64,000 nucleotides of DNA, from positions 48,798,381 through 48,862,380 of the forward strand of contig NC_087065.1 in NCBI RefSeq assembly GCF_963678635.1. The letters are read 5' to 3'. This document shows positions 1 to 10,400 of the stretch, piece after piece. The notes under the pieces are model-generated. The model worked only from the letters and a program-made list of their open reading frames with translations, did no database searches and had not been told where the DNA came from. Position numbers and translations under genes: made by a program. Every line of letters starts with the position of its first letter. Within the stretch, counting starts at the first letter, position 1. The DNA comes from Symsagittifera roscoffensis (taxonomy: Eukaryota; Xenacoelomorpha; Acoela; Convolutidae).

Positions 1-872
1 TTTCGCGCATTCATCGTCAAGTTGTTGACATTTTTCAAATGAACTTTTAAGTTTTTCGCGCATTTTTTCATCAAGTGCTTTGTGATGCTCAAATAAACTT
101 TTGAGAGCTTTGAGAACCTCAACTTCACTGGAAACTCCTCCCGAGTTCATTGTCTGTCGCTTCACAACAGTCATGCGTAAAGATCGTTCATGACGTGAAA
201 CAAGACACTCCAGGTGTTCTAGTAAAAGTCGAGTATTATTTCGTTCAGCCTTTAGCTCTGCGATCTCTTCTTCCTGTTCAATCACTTTCTTTTGCATGTC
301 ATTGAGGTTCTTAGATAGAATAGAGACATCGGGATTCTGCGTTAGTTCCATTTGATTTTTCAAATTATCGTTATCTTTCATTGCATCCTCCCAGTGAACT
401 TTATACATTTCACATTGGTCTTGAGTTGCTTTTAGGTGTTCAACTAGTTTGTCTCTTTCATCGAGCATTGTCATCATCATGTCTTCCAGGCTGGCTTTAT
501 CGCCTAAAAACAACGTTACAATCAAACTTTCAAAAGAAAAATTGATTAACAACTACTTCCCAAAATGATGCAAAAATGCATTGTCGAATAACTAGATCGA
601 AGAAACTTTCATATCCCTCATCGATAGTTATTGTGATGCAAGGCAATATCTCTGCTCGAGCTAAAATTCGCTCGAATTAGGAACATAACTTATTCTTATA
701 TAAGAGGCAAACTACCTGCAATAGCCATTGGATCTTCGCATATGGTTGGCATAATATCACAGGTCATAGTTTCGGACGGAGATACACTAATACAGTCATC
801 GGGTGCCTCCTCGACCTCTCCGCCTTCGGTACCCGACATTGCTTGTCCTGTGTTATGTTCTGAATCACCCAT
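1..872 (-). CDS. syd-2 (liprin-alpha): Liprin-alpha (PPFIA/SYD-2 type), N-terminal exons, partial
   Basis: Liprin-alpha is a cytoplasmic presynaptic scaffold that organises active zones and binds LAR-type receptor phosphatases and kinesin-3. Two exons are visible on the minus strand. Exon 1 (872-716) starts at an ATG with A at -3 and includes the DIMPTICEDP block typical of liprin-alpha N-termini. Exon 2 (503 to beyond base 1) encodes MMMTMLDERDKL, then the family's most conserved segments, including EEEIAELKAERNNTRLLLEH, ECLVSRHERSLRMTVVKRQ and VEVLKALKSLFEHHKALDEK, all coiled-coil. A phase-1 intron (715-504) with GT and TTTTTAG ends joins them, and the codon split at the junction reads Gly. 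About 220 residues are in the window and the rest lies to the left. Identification rests on recognised conserved blocks; the gene is too short to be found by a simple ORF scan because of the intron. Nothing suggests it is broken. Confidence 0.93.
504..715 (-). other. Liprin-alpha intron 1
   Basis: A 212-base phase-1 intron. Read on the minus strand, it begins GTAGTT directly after ATTGCAG and ends GTTGTTTTTAG before GCGATAAAG. Splicing restores the liprin-alpha frame across the junction, while reading through the intron meets stop codons. It is AT-rich. Confidence 0.85.
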
Positions 873-1421
873 TTTAATGAATTTGAAGCTAATTACATTT
901 TAAAATTCTATCTGAAAACAAAATTTTTACTAATCGCAAGCGAAACGATTATCGATATTGACAGCTAAGCTATATCACTTGATATCATGATCCAATTCTG
1001 TGTTTCAGCTAGCAAAAACTATCGACAACGCCATTTAACTTCTTGACATTATACTTTATATTCGGAATCAAATTGAAAACGGAGATACAGTTATAACCAA
1101 CTGCTGACGAACTTATAATACAACAAGGATAGCCGGTTACTGTGCAAGTAGCACAGAATGTTCCGACCACAGTCTTGTAAAAATACAAAAAAGTTTTTTC
1201 AAATTAGTGTCGTTTGTTTTAGGAGCGGTGTGATAAAAAGCTGAACTAAAAACTCGAGCAAAACTATATTTTTACGTTTAAATTCAGCTATTATAAGCCA
1301 TTAAAAAGCTATTGTAAGCCTGCTTGCTCGCTTTATTCGGTTGACTTTAAACCAGATTTTCTCGAAACTGGGAAAATTAGTTTGAAATTTTTTAACGTCG
1401 TTCGAAATCACGACCGTAAGG
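873..1421. other. Liprin-alpha upstream intergenic DNA
   Basis: About 550 bases between the liprin-alpha start codon and the first retroelement LTR. It is AT-rich with no convincing ORF. By position it should hold the 5' UTR and proximal promoter of liprin-alpha, but no specific element is recognisable. Its last 129 bases (1293-1421) recur at 25895-26023 with very few differences, as part of a tandem duplication. Confidence 0.6.
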
Positions 1422-1997
1422 TGTGACATTCGACCAGAATGTGAAAAATGCAATCTCTGCAGAATTCGAATTTTTAGCAGCGAGCCTTCCGGATTGGTGA
1501 TTAAGAACTAAGAACGTTATTGGAACGATTGGCCAAACGGTGAGGGCTAGAATATTCTGGTATTTTAAAATTTTAAAAATTCGAATTATGACGTCATATT
1601 TCTGAGAAACGTAAGAAACGGCCATTTTGGCTAAAACGAGAAAGAAAAACACAACAACATTAGTTGCGCGGACGATAAGTACGAAAATTGTGAGAAAAAA
1701 CAATAGCAGATTGCAGGAATAGCAGTGAACACTCCGAGTTGCAACTAATGTGTCGCTACAATAGTTGCAAGGCCGTTGCAGACAACGGTGAAGGGTGGAG
1801 GACAGCCTTCCGGAATAAAAAGAAGTCAAAATTAGCGAGCTTGATTCAGTGGATTCAAGAATCCGGAAGGGTTTCGGGACTGAAACTTTTAGCCTGTTAT
1901 ATAGACTTTTAGCTTCTTGTCATGTCCTGATTTGAATTTAATTAACATCTAGATTCATTTTGATAAGGATGAGAAGCTAGGAGTTGGGCGAAAGTGT
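1422..1997 (+). repeat. Family B LTR (copy 1), left part, split by element A
   Basis: Begins TGTGACATTC right after flank GACCGTAAGG and matches the B LTRs at 23478, 26024, 26943, 44092 and 61261. It stops at 1997, where element A is inserted, and resumes at 23135. It contains an intact TGACGTCA (1589-1596) and a TATATAGA box-like sequence near 1899. The left and right parts together give about 919 bases, the length of the uninterrupted copy at 26024-26942. Confidence 0.95.
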
Positions 1998-2895
1998 TGT
2001 GCCAGTCGGTCATGTTCGGAAGTTTGACCTTGAGAGAAGCAAAAAACACTTGATATTGGAGTGAAATTTAATTTTTCAAAATTTCGAATGGAACCTGTCA
2101 TGCACGATTTTCTCGCGATAACTGAAAATCAGAAAAGAGAAGTCAGAACGATCGAGTGACAAGCGCGGGAAAGTTGCTAAATAAAACGGTGGGAAATTGC
2201 TATTCGCAATTTCTGTCACAATAGAACAAGAGTAGAGCTGTCCCATCTGAAACAGAGACAAGCGTATTCCCGAGAACTGGATTGTCATTACTCGATTGGA
2301 TTATTATTTGAACTGGACTAGAGTGAACCTTCGGTGGAAAGGTGGACAGCTTGAGTGTCCCAATGGTTCACGAGAAACTATATCCTAGAGTTAAAACTTG
2401 TCCTTGTCATTGAAACTGATAAACATTAAAACTCATTTAGTTACATTATTTAATTCTCGAGTTGATTACCGACTGAAGTACTTCCCTTTCTTGAGCGTGC
2501 TACGATGTGAGTACTTAATTTAAATTTCTAGAGTGTGTTTTATAATTGTTATGTTGAGGTAAGGCGAGTTTTAGGTTGATCCATCTGAAATGGATCAAGG
2601 TTACACTGTCTAATAAAAAGTAACTTAACGGATTGTTCCAACCCGGTTTTTAACGGCGTTCATGTATTTTGGGTATCTAGAGACCTAAGTATGGGGACGT
2701 TTCTAATTCTAGAGTGGGGGGATATTTTAGTAGTAGCCTTTAAGCTGTAACGGGTCGTAGTCTCATGTCACAAACGAACCGAACTGGCTCCGAGGTAGAA
2801 AAACACAAGAGATGGTGTCCCTGACCCTTGAGCCAGTGGTTATAGGGCCTATTTTTCTTAAGCCTCATGTGTGACTGCAGTAGACGAATGTTACA
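1998..2895 (+). repeat. Family A 5' LTR
   Basis: 898 bases, from TGTGCCAGTCGG to GACGAATGTTACA, repeated at 22241-23134. Compared with the 3' copy it has 14 extra bases near 2182 and lacks 10 bases near 2794. AATAAA occurs near 2177 and 2613 as possible polyadenylation signals. A good splice-donor-like GAG/GTAAGG lies at 2556-2562. The last bases, GAATGTTACA, are shared with family B LTRs. Confidence 0.96.
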
Positions 2896-2906
2896 TAGTG
2901 TTTTTA

Positions 2907-2919
2907 TGGCGCTCCTGGG
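2907..2919 (+). promoter_or_regulatory. Putative tRNA primer-binding site, family A
   Basis: TGGCGCTCCTGGG begins 11 bases after the 5' LTR. It begins with TGG, the complement of a tRNA CCA end, and it is conserved at the same place in the B elements (24406, 45033, 62201; one change at 27882). I could not assign a tRNA, and the 11-12-base spacer is longer than usual, so priming by this site is an inference. Confidence 0.5.
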
Positions 2920-3382
2920 TGTTTACGACATCAAGACTACGGAGTCGAACCCACTTGAGACAGCTTCGGGCTGAATGCCCATTCTAGAGTACCGGCGGTA
3001 CGGTTCGACGGGAACGTGCAAACCTTCCGGTTGTACCGTGATAGCTTTTTAAGAAAACTCGAAAAAACTTCCTGGTACGCTTTCCGAACGAGGCTTAGCT
3101 AACCGAGTAAAGGGGGGCAACTAGGGGGACAAAAACACGAGCAAAAAGATAAAAAGCAAAACAAAACCAAAAAAGAATAGAAAAAGGAACAAAAACCATA
3201 AAATGAAAAAAGACAGTGACTTTGACACCAGATTAGTTGGATCAAACCTTTATATTAATTAAATAGTATACCCATACTGCTTTACAAGTTCGATCGTTTC
3301 GATCAACCTAGCAATTTAAACCAGTAAACTGAATAAAGTGCCCGAGTGTGGGGCGTTGTCAAGGGTTTTCAGATAGCTTGGA

Positions 3383-3583
3383 ACTTAGCTGGACCAATAG
3401 GAGACTTCACTGGAAGAGGTGACCAGCCGAGTGGGAAAGTGGTTCAGGGACACTTGAGCTGAACCAATGGGAGACTTGACTGGAAGAGGTGACCAGCCGA
3501 GTGGGAAGGTGGTTCAGGGACACTTGAGCTGAACCAATAGGAGACTGGACTGGAACAGGTGACCAGTCGAGTGGGAAAGCAGC
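3383..3583 (+). repeat. 70-bp tandem repeat in family A leader
   Basis: About 2.9 copies with period 70: the words GAGACTTCACTGG (3401), GAGACTTGACTGG (3471) and GAGACTGGACTGG (3541) mark equivalent positions. Copies differ at a few bases each. Confidence 0.9.
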
Positions 3584-4453
3584 CAAGAAGGATTTGGCAA
3601 TTCTCGAGTTCTCAAGTTGGGCAGAACGGGTATCGTTAAAATCCACATTACATTATAGGAGATAAGTGTAAAAAAGGATAAGCGATATCCCCCGGTTTTG
3701 AGGAACGTTTTTACTTGAGCAGGCCTGGAGACAGGTCTACGGTTTTCTCTTGAGAGGTTTAGCACCCGGCGCTTAAGGTAATTTTAGGCTTAAGAAGGGG
3801 GGCTAAAAAGGGGGGAGGTTAGAAGGGGGGCTGGTTAAGTTAGAGGTTGGCGGTTGTAAATTGTAAAAAGGAGGGAAATTAGAGTAACTAATTAGTCGAC
3901 ATCGTTGACTTAGTTACATCAGACATTAACACGCGTTGGTAATATTAGGTGGATATCGAAGTTTGAACTCGAGTTAAGGAAGGTACCCTGGTCGGATTGG
4001 TAGGGGGGAAGTGACATAGACAGTTTTTGTAATACCCCATAAGATCGCTAGCAGGGGGGAAGGAAACGCGTGGCAATTAGATACCAGACATTTTTTTTTT
4101 TTCGATAAAAGGTAGACATTTGTCACCTTTGAATTTTAGGTGGGCTCATCTTTCTGTTTTTATTACTTTTTCTTGCTTAGATTTTTGTTGCATTTTGGTA
4201 AGGATTTGTGTTAAAATTTTGTACGAACAGGTGATCACAAGATACCTGCGCACAGGTTTTGGTCTCAAGTTACTTGGAACATTGAAATAGAGGTAGCCAA
4301 AAAGAGAAATAAAAAAAGGGGGGTCAGCATTTGGCTTTTAAGAGAGGATTTTGGGAAAATTTTACTAGAGCTTGAGTGGTGGTACAAGGTACGGCGAATC
4401 AATAAGTCCCCATAACGAAGAGGAAAGAAGTCCCACCACCCAGACACTTGTCA

Positions 4454-5174
4454 ACAGTCTTGGGACAGTGCCGAAGAAGTCTTAGGACAGAGCAGTCTTG
4501 GGACAGGGTCTTGGGACAAGGTCTTGGGACAAGGTCTTGGGACAAGGGTCTTGGGACAGGATCTTGGGACAGGGTCTTGGGACAAGGTCTTGGGACAGGG
4601 TCTTGGGACAAGGTCTTGGGACGGGGTCTTGGGACAAGGTCTTGGGACAAGGGTCTTGGGACAGGGTCTTGGGACAGGGTCTTGGGACAAGGTCTTGGGA
4701 CAGGGTCTTGGGACAAGGTCTTGGGACAAGGTCTTGGGACGGGGTCTTGGGACAAGGTCTTGGGACAAGGTCTTGTGACAAGGGTCTTGGGACAGGGTCT
4801 TGGGACAGGGTCTTGAGACAGGGTCTTGGGACAGGGTCTTGGGACAAGGGTCTTGGGACAGGGTTCTTGGGACAGGGTCTTGGGACGGGAGTCTTGGGAC
4901 AGTAGTCTTGGGACACTAGTCTTGGGACAGTAGTCTTGGGACACTAGTCTTGGGACACTAGTCTTGGGACAGTAGTCTTGGGACACTAGTCTTGGGACAC
5001 TAGTCTTGGGACAGTAGTCTTGGGACACTGGCCTTGGGACAGTAGTCTTGGACAAGAGTCTTGGGACACTGCCGGAAAGTACTGGGACGGTACCGAACAG
5101 TCTTGGGACAGGAGAAAGAAGCCTGGAACGGTACAAAGAAGAGTAGGGACGGCAATTGGAAGTCTTGGGACAGT
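4454..5174 (+). repeat. Minisatellite of GTCTTGGGACA units (13-14 bp)
   Basis: About 50 head-to-tail units built on GTCTTGGGACA. The left part (4498-4880) uses 13-base AAGGTCTTGGGAC units with occasional 14-base variants. The right part (4881-5040) alternates 14-base AGTAGTCTTGGGAC and ACTAGTCTTGGGAC units. The edges decay into longer, degenerate units. It lies in the leader, sense orientation, ending about 255 bases before gag. All six frames look open in places, giving spurious proline-rich or glycine-rich ORFs. Confidence 0.95.
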
Positions 5175-5429
5175 ATAAAAATTGAAGTAAAATTACAAGA
5201 AGTGTTTTAAGACAGAATTAAGATAGAACAAGACTAATTGGAACCAGGTACGGTTGAGACCACAAATAAGGAAAGTTTCTCGAAAAGTTAATAAAGAGAA
5301 CTGAAACAAGGTTTTCACCACGTTGTATATTTTTTTTAAGAAATTTTTTTTTTCTCGAAAGATTTTATTCTTAGAATAGGATTGTGTATATAGTAAAATT
5401 GTAAATAAGAACAATTGTAAATAGAAATA

Positions 5430-7499
5430 ATGAGGCGGAGCAGGGTACCGGTAGCTGAAAAAAGACCTACCGAAGCAAAGTATAATTCGTCGCTACGCAA
5501 AACAACATCAATGGGCCCAAAGATAACAAAGAAGAACTTTTCAGTTAACATGGTCAGCACAAGGAGTACAACGGAGAGAGCAAGAGAGGGCATGGAAGGG
5601 GAACGAGTAGAACCCACCATCGAGATTGATCTAGAGACACCTGATCAAAGTGTTGATGAAACAAGGAAAATAGCGACGGAGTCAACTCCAATGCCCAATG
5701 CAGAAGAACCAAACTCGAAACCCATAGAATTCTCACCAATAGACAACGTGGAAGATGCAATAGGCAACACCGAAGAAACGGTGAAAGAAGACTCTCAAGT
5801 AAAAAAGACATCTTTTACAGAAAGGTTGGCGGTGATGGTCGGAATAAAAACGAAAGAGAACATGACTGAAGAACCAAAAGCTGAAAGAGCACGAACATTT
5901 GGAACAGTAAGCACGAAGACGACAGAAGCCAATCCGAGAGAGGAACAAACTAGAGCAGGAGCGACGGCCGAAGAAAGACCGACGGCTGACCATGAAGAGG
6001 CTACTCTTGAGCTAGGTGACTTGATGGCGAAACTGAATCAGATCGACAAAAAGCTGAAGCACAGCGAAGAGGACAGAGAAGTGATAAGAAAAGAATTAAG
6101 ATACAACAAAAACGAGTATCTGGATAGTTATTTTAACCTGGCCAAGGCAACAGAAGAGAGACTCAAGGAGATGTCAGATAATGTAGAAACCACCAATGAA
6201 GAACGAGATAAGAACATCAAAAAAGATTTGCAACAGTTAAAAAACCGATATGATGATGTCAACAGCCAATTAGGTAGCCTGGAAAAGAGAATGGACACAA
6301 TGAGCAAAAATCAGGCCGAGAGTTCGTGTGCAATACAGGCGAAATTGGATGCAACCTTGAGTAATTCTACCTCACAAGAAAGACCGGCAGCGGATCGCAC
6401 GCAAGGCACCAGAGTTGACTTTGTGGAACCACAAAGGAACAAACGGCAATCGACACCGTTGCCCTTAACCCGGGATACGGTGAGCATAGCACCAACAGCT
6501 GCTAAAACAATCATGAAGAATGGAATGTCAAGTACAACGACTGGTCCGGGGGACTCAACAGCTAACAGCAACGCAGGTCCGGATGCTATGACATGGGCAA
6601 ACACTTGGGAGATGATGAACAGGACTCTAGAGGCCTTCGCCACGAGGAACACTAACTCGAGCAATAGGAGAGATGGGAAATCAAGAAAAACATTCAAGAA
6701 GCCAAAAGAATTCAAAGACGACTCAGATGGATGCATTGACACGTGGGTGGAAGTGATGAGATTACATCTAGAGCAAGACAACTTGAACGATGAAAGACAA
6801 GCATGCACAGCCATACTCAGCAATTTAGAAGGCACAGCATTAAAATGCGTGGTGGCGAAGAAAGAAGAAGAACGCGATACCGCGGACAAGATCTTCGAGA
6901 TATTGCTGAATCGATTCGGGTCAGGCATGAAGGGTCACCAAGCGATGATGCGATTTGAAAAGAGAAGGCAGAGGGACGACGAGTCAATAGATCGGTTCCT
7001 AGATGATCTCGAGAGCTTGAGAAGAAGGAGTGACCCAGAGGAGTCGACAAACAGAAGAAACTTTAGCATTGCCTCGAAGTTCATTGATGGGGTAAAAAGT
7101 GACGACTTAAGGACAATGTTAGCAACATACTATACATTGTCGAAAGACAGCGCACCAACCCCAGAAGAAATGAGACAGAAATCAAGGGAATACATGCTGA
7201 TGAAACCCAAGAAATACTCGTATTCAGAAAACAGGAACACGCAAGGGGGAAGTCAACCGCAGAGGTCGTCATGGTACAAACCTAGAGATGACATGGACAA
7301 GCGCAGATCATGCGCGAACTGCGGATCGGCGGATCACCACGTGGCTGACTGCACAACATACAAACAAGGCATGAAGAGTCTAGGATATGCACCAGATGAG
7401 GAGGACATGAGCCAGATGGAGGAACACGAGTACTATAGTGGCTTAATCATCAAGATAGGCGCAAGATGCTTCTTCTGTAACCAGGAGGGGCACTTCTGA
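5430..7499 (+). CDS. gag: Gag polyprotein, family A
   Basis: 689 residues. It is the structural protein expected to form the cytoplasmic particle and package element RNA. An acidic, low-complexity N-terminus is followed by a coiled coil at about 190-315. A retrotransposon-gag capsid-like helical region spans about 427-590, including IDTWVEVMRLHLEQDN and RFEKRRQRDDESIDRFLDDL. A CX2CX4HX4C zinc knuckle follows at 628-641. A second knuckle begins at C680/C683/H688, but its last cysteine lies beyond the TGA at 7497-7499, in frame in the pol ORF. Family B unit 2 has lysine at that codon, so the stop is either a nonsense mutation or a readthrough site. The ATG at 5430 is the first good in-frame start after the leader. 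Confidence 0.9.
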   Translation: MRRSRVPVAEKRPTEAKYNSSLRKTTSMGPKITKKNFSVNMVSTRSTTERAREGMEGERVEPTIEIDLETPDQSVDETRKIATESTPMPNAEEPNSKPIEFSPIDNVEDAIGNTEETVKEDSQVKKTSFTERLAVMVGIKTKENMTEEPKAERARTFGTVSTKTTEANPREEQTRAGATAEERPTADHEEATLELGDLMAKLNQIDKKLKHSEEDREVIRKELRYNKNEYLDSYFNLAKATEERLKEMSDNVETTNEERDKNIKKDLQQLKNRYDDVNSQLGSLEKRMDTMSKNQAESSCAIQAKLDATLSNSTSQERPAADRTQGTRVDFVEPQRNKRQSTPLPLTRDTVSIAPTAAKTIMKNGMSSTTTGPGDSTANSNAGPDAMTWANTWEMMNRTLEAFATRNTNSSNRRDGKSRKTFKKPKEFKDDSDGCIDTWVEVMRLHLEQDNLNDERQACTAILSNLEGTALKCVVAKKEEERDTADKIFEILLNRFGSGMKGHQAMMRFEKRRQRDDESIDRFLDDLESLRRRSDPEESTNRRNFSIASKFIDGVKSDDLRTMLATYYTLSKDSAPTPEEMRQKSREYMLMKPKKYSYSENRNTQGGSQPQRSSWYKPRDDMDKRRSCANCGSADHHVADCTTYKQGMKSLGYAPDEEDMSQMEEHEYYSGLIIKIGARCFFCNQEGHF

Positions 7500-10400
7500 A
7501 TGGATTGTCCCTTGTTCTGGGAAGCGGTCAAGGACCAGAGTCACCCTAAACATAAGTTGGCATTAGCGGCGGTGCAGAATCAGCGGAACAGGCAAAACGA
7601 ATTTGAATCGAGGAACTTAGGAGCACCAAGCACGGAATTGCCGACGAAGACAGTGAAAGCTGTATCACATGTTAATGATGCCATAGAATCCGCGGCAGGG
7701 AACTCTCTAGGGATAAATTATGAGAAAGCGGCGACGGAAGCAATTGCCAAAGTGAAACAGGATCTGGCTGCGAAAGAAATAGAGCAACGACTAAAGCTGG
7801 AGATAGAAAGACAGAATTTTAACGAAGCATTAACTGGATCGAAACAAATACCAGAGGCTGTACCAGGCTCAACAAAGACCGGGAATTGCAATACTGTGAA
7901 AATGGCGACAGGTAAACCTTTTGGCATATCGAAAATTGGGGCAAGGATAATGTCGATAATCACAGTGGGCGGCCACGAGGCAACCAGAAACTTGAGCGAG
8001 CCGAGCGACCAGACGATAATGCACATTGACGTGTATGCAGACTATTTGAGTGGTATAAGCCCACCAACGACTTCTAGAGCACTGAGAGCACTACTCATGA
8101 GAGGGGGCAGCAAGTCGGTACGTGTTGATAGCAGATATACTGAAGCTTACGGTCCACACGAGGTGATGCTAAATATAGATGGGATTAACATCTATACCAA
8201 GACGATGATAACATGTGACGAAGACCTAATTGGACAAATCTACGTAGGGAAAGAAGAATTGAAAGTGAGATCGATTGGACACTGCGCCATGCTTGAGGAA
8301 GATGCAATGCACATCGGGACGGAGGCAGATGTGACAGGGCACGTGCTGGATATAAGTGGCAAAAAGACTCAGTTGCGTGGGTTGCTTGACACGGGAGCAG
8401 TCTTGAGCGTTATACCAATCGAAACTTGGGAGAAGATGGGCTTTGACAAAGGTGACTTGATAGACTCGAGAATACGGCTGTCAGCTGCAAACAAAGGGGC
8501 CCTACGGGTGCTGGGCAGGACGCCGATAATAGCCCTCAATTTGGGGGAACGTAACCTGTGGATGAGCTTTATCGTGGTAGAAAACCTAGATGAATCTGAC
8601 CAATTCATTTTGCGCAGAGACTTCATCAGGAATTTCGACGTAACGATTGATTTAAATAACGCAATGTTCAGGATACGGAACCCGGATAGGAGGTACGCAA
8701 TCAAACCGGTAAATTTAATAATGGCAAATGAAAACAAAGCACCGGTATTCTTGAGTAGGAGGGTGAGGCTAAAAGCTAATGAAGCGGCAATCGTAAGTTT
8801 GAGGATGAAAAATTACAATGAACTAAGTGACAACAAGCAAGTGTGCATAGTTCCGAATCCTAATAGCCAAAGTGCTGCTGTTTTAGGAAGATCATTTTCG
8901 ATAACGAAGAGCGGCCTCTGCGTCAGTGTCTTGTTGAATACCCTTGATATACCGATCACGATACAGAGAGGGAGGAAACTGGGATATGCTTTACCGGTTA
9001 AAACTCGATATGAAACAATTGAGAACTCAAAACAAAATGAAGTTGTTGATTGTCCCAATCACAGGGACAAATATTGTATCTTGAGACGATTGCAGAAAAT
9101 AAAAGATTCTTCAGGTCTTATTAAATCACTTAAATCAGAAACGGATGATGGTCTTTCGAGCTGTTCGAACTTTCCAGAGCGACCCACACTAGATGAAATG
9201 CAAAATGAGAAACCGGTCCTGCCGGAGATTGAACATTTGAGGGGCAAACTGAAGGATGAACAGCTCGAAGCCATCAAGGACGTACTAGAGCGGAACGAGG
9301 AAGTTTTTTCGAGGCATAAGGCGGATATCGGGTGTTGTAATTTCGTTGAGCATGAAATAGAACTTGAGGAAAACGCGGTACCACACAGGGAGGGGGCGAG
9401 GCGCATGACCCCACACAAATCGGACGCGTGTAGAAAAGAGATCGAGACGTTACTAGAGTATGACATGATAGAACCATCCAAGTCACCGTGGGCGTGTGGA
9501 GTAGTGATGGCCAAAAAGAAAGGCGACCAGTTGAGGTTTTGTTGTGACTTTCGATACCTGAACTCCGTCACGGTGAAGGATGCCTATCCCATACCTAGGA
9601 TTGATGAGAGCCTCTCGAAGTTAGGTGATGCAAAATTTTTTACGACTCTTGATTTAGGCTCGGCCTTTTGGCAAGTACCACTAAGGAAGCAGGACAGGGA
9701 CAGGACAGGGTTTGCCTGCGAGTTGGGTCTGTTTCAATGGAAACGGATGCCGTTTGGACTTTGCAATGCCACAGCCACGTTTCAGCGGTTGATGGCACAC
9801 GCGCTGATAGGCGTAACGAAGAAGTATGGCAACCTGGTAATGTGCTACGTGGATGACGTGGTAATAGCGACGCCAACACTGGAAGACCACATTGAGAGAC
9901 TGGACGAAGTGTTTGCATGCATGAAGAGGTCGGGGCTAAAGTGTAAACCATCAAAGTGCGAGATACTCAAGGACTCAATAAAATACTTGGGCAGGATGGT
10001 AGACAAGCACGGCATTAGACCTGATACGGACGCCGTGGAAGCAGTCCTGACCTGGAAATCACCGAAGACAGAGCACCAGTTGATGAGCTTCCTGGGTTTC
10101 GCTAACTATTATAGAGAGTTCATCAAAGGCTATGCAGACAAGGTATACCCGATGCAACAATTAATGAGACACAAGGGCAAGAAGTTCACGTGGAACAACG
10201 CAGCAGAAGAGTCATTCCAGAGGATAAAGAAAGAGCTATGTGAGGCACCAGTACTGGGTATGCCGACTGAGAAAGGGATGTACGTGCTGGACACGGATGC
10301 GTCGGTGGTCGCGATTTCTGGGATTCTCCACCAAGAACAAGAATGGAATGGGAAGACAGTCTTGAGACCAATAGCGTACGGGAGCAAAGTCCTGAGTGAC

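Larger units (their letters stand above)
2896..5429 (+). other. Family A untranslated leader
   Basis: A 2.5-kb region between the 5' LTR and the gag start, with no convincing coding frame. It holds the putative PBS, a 70-base tandem repeat (3383-3583), three runs of six G at 3797-3830, further G-runs near 4003 and 4053, and a 0.7-kb minisatellite (4454-5174). The ORFs that appear in it are by-products of the tandem repeats. Packaging, dimerisation or translation signals would be expected here, but none can be proven. Confidence 0.75.

Noticed and set aside
4881-5040. CRISPR-like regular repeats
   Set aside because: There are no unique spacers; units are directly adjacent minisatellite copies in a eukaryotic retroelement.
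4399-5136. Long antisense and sense ORFs of PRPCPKTLSQD / LGQGLGT repeats
   Set aside because: They arise because the 13-14-base minisatellite leaves several frames open; frames overlap on both strands and have no independent coding support.
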